DNA of 64,000 bases from Solibacillus isronensis. GTDB lineage: Bacteria; Bacillota; Bacilli; Bacillales_A; Planococcaceae. Within the stretch, counting starts at the first letter, position 1. Every line of letters begins with the position of its first letter. The stretch covers positions 1,302,001 through 1,366,000 of the forward strand of contig NZ_FVZN01000014.1 in NCBI RefSeq assembly GCF_900168685.1, read 5' to 3'. A program made the position numbers and the translations under genes. The notes beneath the pieces are model-generated. The model was not told where the DNA came from. It saw nothing but the letters and a program-made list of their open reading frames with translations, and did no database searches. Positions 7,407-15,822 of the stretch are shown here, in pieces.

Positions 7407-8207
7407 TTACAAATCAGCGCACAGTACAAAACTATTTAACGAAAGTAGAGGCTTTGTTTGCTCATTCATTAAATAGGCATAACTATGGATTAAGGACTGA
7501 ATTTTAGTCGGAACTTCCGAAAATTCATTTAGCAAGTAATTGCTGTAGTCGACTTCCCAAGATCCGTCCTGCAAATAGCTGGCATCGACTGTTTGTCCAA
7601 CATTGATTTTAAAGCCTTCGCTAAGCATAAGTTCCTTTATTTGCGTTTTATGAAAGAGATTTTGGATATTCCCTTCATTTTCTGTAAATGCTGTATAGAG
7701 CGCCGCAATATTGGCTGCGCAAAAGTGCGCACGCTGATCGTCCGATGTATAATCGATGTCCCATTCAGCAAAACAGATACGATCTGCCACTTGCTTGATC
7801 TTTTGAAAGTAATTCTTTAACAGTTCGCTACTTTCGAAATACCATGAACAATGGGATAGAACAACGACATCAAATTTCTCGTCGAACTCCATTTGCAAAA
7901 AGTCGGTTTCGTAGTGGAAATCGATTCGATGTCCTAATGGGGATTGTGAAATCGTTTCTGCTGCTTCACCTAATGTGATTGGTGCACCATATTCAGTTGA
8001 GGCAATGTCGATGGCAACGACACTGCCAGTTTCTCCGACGGCATCTGCCAATACAACAGTAGTGTCACCTTGCCCGCATCCGATTTCAAGTACTTTCATA
8101 CCTTTCTCAATTTGAAAGGTTTTTACTAGCTCAATACGATGTGTTAATTGTGTACGTTGTATTGTATCGTCCCCGATAATTTTCATGCAGTTTAATAAAT
8201 GTTCCAA
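7407..8207 (-). CDS. Class I SAM-dependent methyltransferase
   Basis: A 266-residue cytosolic protein with a Rossmann methyltransferase fold. Motif I is LEIGCGQGD (about 40-48), followed by the acidic end of beta2 (VVAIDIAS) and motif IV (FDVVVLSHCSW). The acceptor substrate is not predictable, since no small-molecule family signature is recognised. I take the TTG at 8207, which has GGAGCT (8216-8221) at 10 bases; the in-frame ATG seven codons later lacks a ribosome site. It is transcribed away from guaC and ends beside the IS200 element. Confidence 0.8.
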   Translation of the reverse strand: MEHLLNCMKIIGDDTIQRTQLTHRIELVKTFQIEKGMKVLEIGCGQGDTTVVLADAVGETGSVVAIDIASTEYGAPITLGEAAETISQSPLGHRIDFHYETDFLQMEFDEKFDVVVLSHCSWYFESSELLKNYFQKIKQVADRICFAEWDIDYTSDDQRAHFCAANIAALYTAFTENEGNIQNLFHKTQIKELMLSEGFKINVGQTVDASYLQDGSWEVDYSNYLLNEFSEVPTKIQSLIHSYAYLMNEQTKPLLSLNSFVLCADL

Positions 8208-8424
8208 TGTTTTTCAGCTCCAATAATGATTGATTATTGAGCCAATTTTTCAGCTCAATATTAATTCTGAACGTTCAACCATTTCACTAACATCAATTCA
8301 TCGACTCCTTTTCAATAATTCTATTAAAACATTGCATGGAGTCAGTGGACAATAGTTATTTATAAACAAGGGAAAATTAAAATTTTTTTACGTTTACAAT
8401 GAAGAAATTTGTTTAGATTCCTTA

Positions 8425-8437
8425 AAAACCGAACATT
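8425..8437 (+). promoter_or_regulatory. PurBox (PurR operator) upstream of guaC
   Basis: AAAACCGAACATT fits the Bacillus PurBox consensus AWWWCCGAACWWT at all 13 positions. A weaker, inverted copy follows about 18 bases downstream, as usual for PurR sites. Confidence 0.7.
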
Positions 8438-8455
8438 TATATTAAAATTAAATAA

Positions 8456-8468
8456 AATATTCGTTTTA
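8456..8468 (-). promoter_or_regulatory. Second, inverted PurBox-like site
   Basis: Read in reverse it resembles the PurBox with the CGAA core but several mismatches. Its orientation and spacing relative to 8425-8437 support a PurR pair. Confidence 0.5.
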
Positions 8469-8471
8469 TGG

Positions 8472-8500
8472 TTGACAACGTTTTCATTGTTTTGTAAAGT
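8472..8500 (+). promoter_or_regulatory. Sigma-A promoter of guaC
   Basis: TTGACA at 8472-8477, a 17-base spacer and TAAAGT at 8495-8500. A further PurBox-like dyad (ACGAA-N5-TTCGT, 8531-8545) lies between the start point and the ribosome site. Confidence 0.65.
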
Positions 8501-8563
8501 AACAGATGTCGAATGATTATTATAAAAAACACGAAAAATGTTCGTATTTAGGAGTGTAGTGAA

Positions 8564-9547
8564 ATGATAGATACAGTATTTGATTATGAAGATATTCAAT
8601 TAATCCCTGCAAAGTGCATAGTGAAAAGTCGTACAGAATGCGATGCAACAGTAACTTTGGGTAACCATACATTTAAACTTCCGGTAGTTCCGGCAAATAT
8701 GCAAACAATTATTGATGAGCAATTAGCAGAAAAATTAGCTGCTCAAGGCTATTTCTATATTATGCACCGTTTCCAACCTGAAAAGCGTGCGCAATTTATC
8801 CGCGATATGCAGAGCAAAGGCTTGATTGCATCGATTTCTGTCGGTGTAAAAGATGAAGAGTATACATTTATCGAAGAGCTAAAAGATGCTAAGCTTGTAC
8901 CGGATTATATTACGATTGATATCGCACACGGTCATTCAAACCAAGTCATCGAAATGATCGGTCATATTAAAAAGCATTTACCGAACAGCTTTGTAATTGC
9001 AGGAAATGTCGGTACTCCTGAAGCAGTACGTGACCTTGAAAATGCAGGTGCGGATGCGACAAAAGTTGGGATTGGCCCAGGTAAAGTATGTATTACGAAA
9101 ATTAAAACTGGTTTTGGTACAGGCGGCTGGCAGTTGGCAGCACTTCGCTGGTGTGCAAAAGCTGCTTCAAAACCGATTATCGCGGACGGCGGTATTCGTA
9201 CACATGGCGACATTGCTAAATCAGTGCGTTTCGGGGCATCAATGGTGATGATCGGTTCACTATTTGCAGGTCACGAAGAATCACCTGGCCAAACAGTGGA
9301 AATTGACGGCAAACAAGTGAAAGAATATTTCGGTTCCGCATCGGAATTCCAAAAAGGCGAGCGTAAAAACGTTGAAGGCAAGAAAATGTACGTCGATTCA
9401 AAAGGTTCGATTTTTGATACGTTAACTGAAATGGAACAAGATCTGCAGTCATCAATTTCATATGCAGGTGGTAAAACATTATCTGCAATCCGTAACGTTG
9501 ATTATGCGATTGTTAAAAATTCAATTTTCAATGGCGATAAAATTTAA
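8564..9547 (+). CDS. guaC: GMP reductase
   Basis: A 327-residue enzyme reducing GMP to IMP with NADPH and releasing ammonia, which returns guanine nucleotides to the purine pool. It has the IMPDH/GMPR TIM-barrel throughout and no CBS domains. The catalytic loop is [11 protein letters not shown], with nucleophile C176. NADPH and phosphate-binding segments ([28 protein letters not shown]) are clear. The length fits the Gram-positive GuaC type. The ribosome site AGGAG precedes the ATG. It is monocistronic, with a promoter and PurBox-like operators upstream that imply repression by PurR. Confidence 0.95.
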   Translation: MIDTVFDYEDIQLIPAKCIVKSRTECDATVTLGNHTFKLPVVPANMQTIIDEQLAEKLAAQGYFYIMHRFQPEKRAQFIRDMQSKGLIASISVGVKDEEYTFIEELKDAKLVPDYITIDIAHGHSNQVIEMIGHIKKHLPNSFVIAGNVGTPEAVRDLENAGADATKVGIGPGKVCITKIKTGFGTGGWQLAALRWCAKAASKPIIADGGIRTHGDIAKSVRFGASMVMIGSLFAGHEESPGQTVEIDGKQVKEYFGSASEFQKGERKNVEGKKMYVDSKGSIFDTLTEMEQDLQSSISYAGGKTLSAIRNVDYAIVKNSIFNGDKI

Positions 9548-9634
9548 TTTATTTTATTGCGCGTAAGACGTTATCCCTGGCGAATTTCAACATCATTACG
9601 CTAAAGTGAAATTTAAATTTTCTGATAATAAGTG

Positions 9635-9663
9635 TTGACATTTTATTTCATTGCCGGTAAACT
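9635..9663 (+). promoter_or_regulatory. Sigma-A promoter of the leuA leader
   Basis: TTGACA (9635-9640), a 17-base spacer and TAAACT (9658-9663), placing the start of transcription just ahead of the T-box leader. Confidence 0.6.
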
Positions 9664-9721
9664 TCATTTCAAGGTAATATCTTAGGCAATGATTGGAAGT
9701 AGTAAATAGCTTGTATACTTT

Positions 9722-9940
9722 AAGAGAGCCAGTGGGTGGTGCAAACTGGCAGATACAACTGTTGAACTCGTCCATGAGCTACAACCCGAAATTAAGTAGG
9801 GAAGTCGGAAGTCTCCGTTAAAAGACAGGCAAACTATTTGTCGTTAAGTGGAATGTTTCAGCAATGGACATTCAATTTAGAGTGGTACCGCGAGTCTAAC
9901 CTCGTCTCTATGGAAATTTTTCATAGAGGCGAGTTTTTTT
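9722..9940 (+). ncRNA. T-box leader, leucine specific
   Basis: The leader has the conserved T-box AGAGTGGTACCGCG (9879-9892) and ends in a strong terminator hairpin (9901-9930, CTCGTCTCTATG with CATAGAGGCGAG) followed by seven T. In the stem I region a GAACTC context offers CTC (9777-9779), a leucine specifier codon that agrees with the leuA gene downstream. Uncharged tRNA-Leu is expected to stabilise the antiterminator and allow leuA transcription. The stem I boundaries are approximate. Confidence 0.9.
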
Positions 9941-9990
9941 ATTTTTATTTTCGGTTTTAAAATCATTTGAGAAGAAAAGGGGTTATGAGA

Positions 9991-11580
9991 ATGAGTAGAA
10001 AAATTTGGGTTTTTGATACGACATTACGTGATGGTGAGCAAGTGCCTGGGGCTAAACTGAATTTATATGAAAAAGTGGAAATTGCCCAGCAGTTAAAAAA
10101 GCTCGGTGTTGATATTATTGAAGCCGGATTCCCAGCGTCTTCACAAGGTGATTTTGAAGCGGTAAAAGCTGTGGCACAGAAGGTTGGCCAAAATTCAAAC
10201 ATGATGATCACTGCACTTGCCCGTGCTGTTAAAGATGATATTGATTCAGTATATAATGCAGTGAAATATGCCAATAATCCAATGATCCATATGGTTTTAG
10301 GGACATCCGATATTCATGTGGAGAAAAAGTTCAGTAAATCGAAAGACCAGATCCTGCAAATCGGGGTAGATGCGGTAAAATACGCGAAATCGTTACTGCC
10401 ACAAGTACAATATTCAACGGAAGACGCATCCCGCTCTGATTTTGAATACCTTTGGAAAACGATTGAAGCGGTCATGAAGGCCGGCGCTACAATGATCAAT
10501 GTACCGGATACAGTCGGGTATGCTGAACCGGAACAGTGGGGCGAGATGATTGCCAAACTGAACTACCGAATGAAAAACCTGGACGATTCCGTACTGCTTT
10601 CAGTTCACTGTCACAACGATTTAGGTATGGCGACTGCCAATACGTTAGCGGCGATCAAAAACGGTGCCGATAAAATAGAAGTGACGATGAACGGTATTGG
10701 TGAACGTGCCGGAAATGCTGCATTAGAAGAAGTCGTTATGGCGATTAAAACACGCGGTGACGTTTACGATGTGTTTACAGATATTAATACGAAAGAAATT
10801 ATGAATACATCTCGCTTAGTGTCTAGCTTTATGGGTCTTGATGTGCAAGTGAACAAAGCGATTACAGGAGATAACGCCTTTGCCCATTCATCAGGTATTC
10901 ACCAGGACGGCTTACTGAAATCACGTGATGCATATGAAATCGTTCATCCTGAAGATGTAGGTCTAGATGATATGGAGCTAGTATTAACAGCACGCTCTGG
11001 TCGTCATGCGGTGAAAAATGCGCTGTCCAAACTTGGCTTTGATGATTTCTCAGATGAGGAATTTGAAGGCATTTTTGAAAGCTTCCTGAAATTAGCTGAT
11101 TCGAAAAAAGAAGTTTACAACCATGATTTATATGTCATTGTTGAAAGCTACTATGAAAAAACAGAGAAGAACAATCCAAATAAGGAATCATACTCTGATC
11201 AGTTTTATGATATTGAAGACTTACAGATTATTTCAAACGCTGCCTTCCCGTCTGCCAGCGTAAAAATCCGCCGCGGGGAAGATGTATTCAAATCAAGTGC
11301 GGTCGGCTCCGGTCCGATTGACGCCCTTTACTCAGCGATAGCGGATGTTACAGGCATTAAAGTTAAGCTTGTCGAATACAACATCAGCTCCGTATCACGC
11401 GGCCAAGAAGCGTTAGGGAAAGTAAAAATTATTATCGAATACGGCGGTGAAAATTATATCGCAAAAGCAGCAGATACTGATATTTTAAAAGCATCTGCAA
11501 TGGCCTATATTAATGCGGTAAACAGTGTGATTGTCGCAAAAATTGCCCCGCAACCAGTAACGACGACTGCTACAGTATAA
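9991..11580 (+). CDS. leuA: 2-isopropylmalate synthase
   Basis: A 529-residue enzyme for the first committed step of leucine synthesis, condensing acetyl-CoA with 2-ketoisovalerate. The HMGL-like TIM barrel spans about 5-280, with the [12 protein letters not shown] motif near the start and the metal-binding HCHNDLGMA motif. The C-terminal LeuA regulatory domain (about 370-510), which senses leucine, is present. The ATG at 9991 has AAAAGGGG 8 bases upstream; longer starts at 9967 or 9985 are less well placed. It stands alone rather than in an ilv-leu operon and is controlled by the Leu T-box leader. Confidence 0.95.
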   Translation: MSRKIWVFDTTLRDGEQVPGAKLNLYEKVEIAQQLKKLGVDIIEAGFPASSQGDFEAVKAVAQKVGQNSNMMITALARAVKDDIDSVYNAVKYANNPMIHMVLGTSDIHVEKKFSKSKDQILQIGVDAVKYAKSLLPQVQYSTEDASRSDFEYLWKTIEAVMKAGATMINVPDTVGYAEPEQWGEMIAKLNYRMKNLDDSVLLSVHCHNDLGMATANTLAAIKNGADKIEVTMNGIGERAGNAALEEVVMAIKTRGDVYDVFTDINTKEIMNTSRLVSSFMGLDVQVNKAITGDNAFAHSSGIHQDGLLKSRDAYEIVHPEDVGLDDMELVLTARSGRHAVKNALSKLGFDDFSDEEFEGIFESFLKLADSKKEVYNHDLYVIVESYYEKTEKNNPNKESYSDQFYDIEDLQIISNAAFPSASVKIRRGEDVFKSSAVGSGPIDALYSAIADVTGIKVKLVEYNISSVSRGQEALGKVKIIIEYGGENYIAKAADTDILKASAMAYINAVNSVIVAKIAPQPVTTTATV

Positions 11581-11590
11581 ACAGGTTGAA

Positions 11591-11710
11591 GTGAAAATTA
11601 CAGGCAGTCCAAATTTTACGATATGTAAAGTTTGGATTGCTTTTTTATTTGTAATGCTACTGATGATTACCAGCTGCACTGAAATGAATCCGACCTCACC
11701 AAAAAAGTAG
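11591..11710 (+). CDS. Possible tiny lipoprotein-like peptide
   Basis: A 39-codon frame from GTG 11591 to TAG 11708. Residues about 14-29 form a hydrophobic stretch ending in ITSC, a lipobox-like Cys, followed by a 10-residue hydrophilic tail (TEMNPTSPKK). It overlaps the leuA terminator and has only a weak ribosome site, so it may be chance. It is listed because short lipoprotein signal peptides of this form are a source of peptide signals in some Firmicutes. Confidence 0.2.
   Translation: MKITGSPNFTICKVWIAFLFVMLLMITSCTEMNPTSPKK
11604..11647 (+). terminator. leuA terminator
   Basis: A 16-bp stem (11604-11619 with 11625-11640, few mismatches) and a 5-base loop, followed by TTTTTT. Confidence 0.8.
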
Positions 11711-11752
11711 TGCCCTTGACGAATCAATTGGCACTACTTCATTAAAACTATA

Positions 11753-12748
11753 TTATTTATTGAACTGTTCTATTAATAGACGGTAGCTGTTCAGACGCTG
11801 GTCGATCGTATATAGATTACAGTTGATCATCGCTTCATCAAAGCCGTAATATGCCTGTTCTTCTCTAATCTGATTCGCAACATCTTCGGCAGAACCGATC
11901 AGCATTAGCGAACGGTTTTCTTCCAAAATCATTTTATCCATTTCTGTAAGCGGATAGTCATTTGCTTCTTCAGGAGAAAGTACAGTCAGGAGCTTACCAC
12001 GCATTAAGTTCAGGCGGGTAATTTGCATCGGCATCGATAAGTATTCCGCTTCTTCAGCCGTTTCAGCTACACTGATTGCATAAGTCGTAATAATTTGTGG
12101 CTGTTCCATAAAGTATGAAGGCTGGAAACTGTTACGGTATGCATCGAAAATCCCTTTAGACATTTGTCCATTGAAGAACTGGGCAAAGGAATAGCCGACG
12201 CCCGCTTCACCAGCTTTTTTCGCACTTTGTCCGCTTGATCCAAGCAGCCAGCTTTGCGGAAGCTGTATTTTGAAAGGAGCGGCTACAACATTATCATAAA
12301 CCGCTTCACCTGTACGCTGTTCATTCATTAAACGTAAAATAACTTCGAGTTTATCATATTGTTCCGTCAGGTCAGGTCTGCGTCCACTTGCAAGCGCAGT
12401 CATTGCGGGCATATCCCCGCCAGGAGCGCGGCCTGCACCGAAATCTATACGACCTGGTGCCAACGCTGCCAATGTTTTAAACACTTCAGCCACTTTATAT
12501 GGAGAATAATGCATCATCATTATGCCGCCCGTTCCTACACGGATACGCTCTGTTTTCGCAGCAACATAGGCAGCTGTTACTTCAGGCGCGGAGCTGGCAA
12601 GGGAAGTTGTGTTATGGTGCTCCGCAAACCAGATTCGTTCATAACCGTGCTCATCACCAAGTTGGGCAAGCTTCACTGCATTAGCTAGTGCTTCGGTTGA
12701 TGTCATGCCTTTGGAGATAGGTACTTGATCTAATATACTAAGTTTCAT
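11753..12748 (-). CDS. Luciferase-like (LLM class) flavin-dependent oxidoreductase
   Basis: A 331-residue bacterial-luciferase-like TIM-barrel oxidoreductase using reduced FMN. The N-terminus (SILDQVPIS) and the segments GYERIWFAEHHN (about 35-46), RIRVGTGGIMMMHYSPYKVAE and GRIDFGAGRAPGG are typical of the MsnO8/YtmO-like branch annotated as LLM class monooxygenases. The substrate is unknown. The ATG has GAGGTG 7 bases upstream. It follows ydcF on the same strand with a 61-base gap and may share its transcript. Confidence 0.88.
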   Translation of the reverse strand: MKLSILDQVPISKGMTSTEALANAVKLAQLGDEHGYERIWFAEHHNTTSLASSAPEVTAAYVAAKTERIRVGTGGIMMMHYSPYKVAEVFKTLAALAPGRIDFGAGRAPGGDMPAMTALASGRRPDLTEQYDKLEVILRLMNEQRTGEAVYDNVVAAPFKIQLPQSWLLGSSGQSAKKAGEAGVGYSFAQFFNGQMSKGIFDAYRNSFQPSYFMEQPQIITTYAISVAETAEEAEYLSMPMQITRLNLMRGKLLTVLSPEEANDYPLTEMDKMILEENRSLMLIGSAEDVANQIREEQAYYGFDEAMINCNLYTIDQRLNSYRLLIEQFNK

Positions 12749-12809
12749 TGAAATTCACCTCAACTGTTCGTTACAGTTTACGATAACGAATTGAACGGCA
12801 AATGTAAAA

Positions 12810-13382
12810 TTATTGGCCTCTCGTATAGGCCTTAATGATCGCAAGACGTTCGCGAATACGTGATTTTGTATTGACGACTTTTGGAGTAGGAGCTGCCACT
12901 ACATCTGCCTTTAGACCGAGTTTTCGGGCGAGAATTGTCGCTCGTTTCAAATGGAAATCATTTGAAATAATCGTGATGCTTACAATATTTGCGGGCAACA
13001 TTTTTTTTGCGAACAACAAATTTTCATATGTTGTTGTAGACTGATCTTCCAATAAAACTCTACTTTCAGCAATCCCATGTTCGATTAAATAATCAGCCAT
13101 CACCGACGCTTCCGTTCGATCTTCATCGGCACCCTGGCCACCTGTAACAATCGCTTTTACAGTGGGATATTTTTGAAGATAATCCACTGCCGCATCTAAA
13201 CGGTTTTTTAATGACTGGGAAGGGATGCCGCCTGGTTTTACTTTTGCGCCTAAGATGACAACATATTCATTTGAACCGTCTGCCTCATTTTTTAACGCTG
13301 CATTCATTTCATAGTCAAGCCAGTAGAAAATTAACACGAGTATAATTAAAATAAATAATAGTGCAAAAATAATTCTTTTCAA
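12810..13382 (-). CDS. YdcF/SanA-like membrane-anchored DUF218 protein
   Basis: About 190 residues. An N-terminal transmembrane anchor (residues about 3-22) is followed by a DUF218 domain (about 40-185) with VVILGAKVKPGG, the ITGGQG-type loop (VTGGQGADEDRTEA) and STTTYENLLFAK. DUF218 proteins (SanA, YdcF, ElyC) act at the envelope; the reaction is uncertain. I prefer the TTG at 13382, because GGGGGG lies about 8 bases upstream and the anchor then starts the protein. The longer frame to 13544 would run into the preceding gene. Its ribosome site lies inside a terminator-like hairpin. Confidence 0.82.
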   Translation of the reverse strand: MKRIIFALLFILIILVLIFYWLDYEMNAALKNEADGSNEYVVILGAKVKPGGIPSQSLKNRLDAAVDYLQKYPTVKAIVTGGQGADEDRTEASVMADYLIEHGIAESRVLLEDQSTTTYENLLFAKKMLPANIVSITIISNDFHLKRATILARKLGLKADVVAAPTPKVVNTKSRIRERLAIIKAYTRGQ

Positions 13383-13423
13383 AAAAATCCCCCCTTTATG
13401 TAGTATACGATGCATAAAGGGGG
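13383..13423 (-). terminator. Hairpin and T-run between the TDT gene and ydcF
   Basis: On the minus strand, an 11-bp perfect stem (13413-13423 with 13390-13400, 12-base loop) is followed by GATTTTTTT. It looks like a terminator for the upstream TDT gene, yet its right arm and extra G form the ribosome site of ydcF, whose start codon follows the T-run. Confidence 0.65.
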
Positions 13424-13446
13424 AATGTTTCGCTATTGCGGAAGAA

Positions 13447-14418
13447 TTATGAAATGGCTTCTTTTTCTTCTCGAATGACTCTGCGCTGTTGTCGTACTTG
13501 AACGGACAAGTAGTTGATATAGCGGATAAAAACGTAAAATACAATAATTGCAGAGAATGTTAATTGAAAATAAAAATACGTTTCCAGCCAACTTGTCGAC
13601 ATCCCGTTTTGCTCGAAATAATGAATGACACCATAAGTGGCAGTAGCAGAAATAACTAATGGGAACGTAAAGGCAGCATAGCTTGGATAAAAAGGTAGCT
13701 GTAATGCGCTCGGTAATTTCGACAGTACTAAAAGATACAATATTTGCGCGAAAATGAATAATGTCAGAACAATCCCGAATTGACTTTCAAACTGCTGGAA
13801 ATATGCAGCTAAACTGATCGAAGCGGGTGCGGTTAAAATCGTCAGCATCGGAATCGTAGGCTCCGGCAAATCTTTTCTAATAAATACACGGAAAATAAGA
13901 ATCGGCACTAACACAATGAAGGCGCATATCGCAAAAATAACAATCGCTTTTGTGAAGACACCTGAAAGATCACTCGCTGTTAAAGGCATAACAGCTGTTC
14001 CGACAAACATAATAAGCCAGCTTGGATAAACATCCGAAATCGTAATCCGTTTTTTCCAAATGAATGTTCGAATAAAGTAAAAGATAATAAAGATTTGAGT
14101 CGTTGCAGCAAGAATCCAGATCATATGTATAACGAATTCACTTACACCGTAATAGTGCAAACCACTACTTATCGATAATGTCCCCATCGTAAAAGTGGGG
14201 GATACTGACGCAATAATCGGGTTTTGCATTTCAGCAAGGATACTGGAAAACGCAAAAATCAGTTTTCCAATAATTAATAGAAATAAAAAGATTCCTATAA
14301 AAAAACAGACGTGACCGAAAGTGGCTTTGTCCATACTTAAAAATAAATTTCCCAATGAAACCAGACCGAGCATTAACCCACTGATTGGAATTGGGACTAC
14401 TTGAAATAAATTTCTCAC
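13447..14418 (-). CDS. TDT family (TehA/SLAC1-like) transporter
   Basis: A 323-residue integral membrane protein with about ten hydrophobic segments, of the tellurite-resistance/dicarboxylate transporter family. The start motif PIPISGLMLGLVSLGN is the family signature, and an internal pseudo-repeat is apparent. These proteins are anion channels or exporters of small organic acids, tellurite or sulfite; the substrate here is unknown. GTG at 14418 is chosen, since GGAGG is 5 bases upstream and it starts the family N-terminus. The frame extends upstream without a ribosome site. It lies between the SMR pair and ydcF on the same strand. Confidence 0.8.
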   Translation of the reverse strand: MRNLFQVVPIPISGLMLGLVSLGNLFLSMDKATFGHVCFFIGIFLFLLIIGKLIFAFSSILAEMQNPIIASVSPTFTMGTLSISSGLHYYGVSEFVIHMIWILAATTQIFIIFYFIRTFIWKKRITISDVYPSWLIMFVGTAVMPLTASDLSGVFTKAIVIFAICAFIVLVPILIFRVFIRKDLPEPTIPMLTILTAPASISLAAYFQQFESQFGIVLTLFIFAQILYLLVLSKLPSALQLPFYPSYAAFTFPLVISATATYGVIHYFEQNGMSTSWLETYFYFQLTFSAIIVFYVFIRYINYLSVQVRQQRRVIREEKEAIS

Positions 14419-14501
14419 AATGGCCTCCAAAATATAACAACAATGTGCACAAACTACGAAAATATTCATAAAATGTACACATTGTTTCTGCTAACTCTAT
14501 T

Positions 14502-14816
14502 CTACTGCGTAATTTTTAATCCGACAACCGCAATAATAATAAACGAAATAAATAGAATTCTCTTCCAGTCTTTGGATTCGTTATAGATAAACATCCCTAC
14601 AAGCGTGCCGCCGACTGTACCGATCCCTGTCCATACAGCATAGGCAACTCCCATAGGCAATTCTTTCATTGCCATTGAAAGGAGCGAGAAACTGAAAATA
14701 AAGGAACCGATCAGAAATGCATAGGAGCCGAATGATTTTTTCTGGGCAACTTTGTTCATTCCGATAACACCGCCGACTTCAAAAAGACCGGCAAAAATTA
14801 AATATACCCAAGCCAT
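14502..14816 (-). CDS. SMR family efflux subunit, second of a pair
   Basis: A 104-residue four-helix small multidrug resistance protein. The essential glutamate is E13 (AGLFEVGGVIG), and the loop YAVWTGIGTVGGTLVG is conserved. Paired SMR proteins form heterodimeric proton antiporters for cationic drugs or guanidinium-like compounds. The start ATG overlaps the stop of the partner gene (TAATG), so translation is coupled. It is last in the tetR-SMR-SMR set; the TDT gene follows after 83 bases. Confidence 0.9.
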   Translation of the reverse strand: MAWVYLIFAGLFEVGGVIGMNKVAQKKSFGSYAFLIGSFIFSFSLLSMAMKELPMGVAYAVWTGIGTVGGTLVGMFIYNESKDWKRILFISFIIIAVVGLKITQ

Positions 14817-15154
14817 TATGCATCCCTCGCTTCTTCCGGTTCATTTGAAATGAGTTTTAACCCAATAACACCGATTAATAATAATCCAATAAAGCCGATT
14901 TTTGTTAAGCTGAACGGTTCGTTGAAAATGACCGTTTCCGCTATGACTGTACCGGCAGTACCAATTCCCGTAAACACTGCATAAACGGTTGCAACCGGCA
15001 GTTTTTCTGTTGCGATAATTAAAATATAAAATGATATTACAATTAATGCGGCAACGCCAACCCATAGCCACACTGTATGTGCGTATTTCAGTCCCATCGC
15101 CCAAACAATTTCAATGATGCCTGCCAATAGGACGAGTATCCAGTATTTTGTCAT
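14816..15154 (-). CDS. SMR family efflux subunit, first of a pair
   Basis: A 112-residue four-helix SMR protein with E15 in the first helix (AGIIEIVWAMGLKYA) and the VYAVFTGIGTAGTVIAE signature. It resembles YkkC/YkkD or YvaE-type subunits of Bacillus. Its tail is acidic (SNEPEEARDA) and longer than the partner's. The ribosome site GAGGTG sits on the stop codon of the upstream tetR, so expression is tied to the regulator. No guanidine riboswitch was seen. Confidence 0.9.
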   Translation of the reverse strand: MTKYWILVLLAGIIEIVWAMGLKYAHTVWLWVGVAALIVISFYILIIATEKLPVATVYAVFTGIGTAGTVIAETVIFNEPFSLTKIGFIGLLLIGVIGLKLISNEPEEARDA

Positions 15155-15159
15155 GATGT

Positions 15160-15726
15160 CTACACCTCAGCTCTTATTCCTCTGTAATATATTGTCCATC
15201 CTGCCTGCAAACGCTTTTCACACCGTTCACTTCCACCATAAAGCATTTCGACATAAAGGCTATCAAGCAATGCCAAAAAGCCGATTGCTGCTTCATTCGC
15301 TGAAACGGACAATTTTTGTTCTTTTAAATAATCCGTGAATAGCCTTTCTAATTCGTCCAAATAAATGTACGTTTGTTCACTTAACTGCTGCTCCAAATGT
15401 TGCGGCATTAAGAAAATCGAACGCATGAAAAATTTAGTTTCCGCAAATGATTCAAAGCGTTGCTGAAAAGATTGCAGAAATGGCAGTAATACTTTTTCGA
15501 CAGGAAGTTGTAGATGTTTTGCGATAAATTCTTTTGCAAATAACAGTTCAGCTTCCATTGCCTGTTTCGAAATCGATAGATAGAGCGCATCTTTACTTTT
15601 AAAATACGTATAGATCGATTGTTTTCGTATTCCTACTTCTTCCGCGATTTGGGCAAGTGATCCGCCACTGTAGCCATGTTCACTGAAATTAAGCAGAGCG
15701 GACTGTATTATTTTCTCTTTAGTCAC
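15160..15726 (-). CDS. TetR family regulator of the SMR pair
   Basis: A 188-residue regulator with an N-terminal helix-turn-helix (residues about 3-48: KEKIIQSALLNFSEHGY, then IAEEVGIRKQSIYTYFKSKD) and a C-terminal ligand domain. It probably represses its own operon until a toxic cation binds; this is inference from order. GTG at 15726 is preferred, with GGAAGG 9 bases before it; the frame runs further upstream without a ribosome site and into tag. It is first gene of the tetR-SMR-SMR operon and divergent from tag. Confidence 0.88.
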   Translation of the reverse strand: MTKEKIIQSALLNFSEHGYSGGSLAQIAEEVGIRKQSIYTYFKSKDALYLSISKQAMEAELLFAKEFIAKHLQLPVEKVLLPFLQSFQQRFESFAETKFFMRSIFLMPQHLEQQLSEQTYIYLDELERLFTDYLKEQKLSVSANEAAIGFLALLDSLYVEMLYGGSERCEKRLQAGWTIYYRGIRAEV

Positions 15727-15822
15727 ATTATCACCTTCCTGACGTTCGTAAGGTAAGCGTAACAAAAATTGATTGCGATTGCAAACGAGTTGGATTACAG
15801 TGGTTAAAAAGAGGTGAGTACA

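Larger units (their letters stand above)
8208..8563. other. Divergent control region of the methyltransferase and guaC
   Basis: A 356-base gap. The guaC side holds PurBox-like sites and a sigma-A promoter. The methyltransferase side holds an imperfect direct duplication around TTGAGCTGAAAAATTGG and TTGGAGCTGAAAAACATTGG (read on the minus strand), the second copy supplying the ribosome site. Confidence 0.5.
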
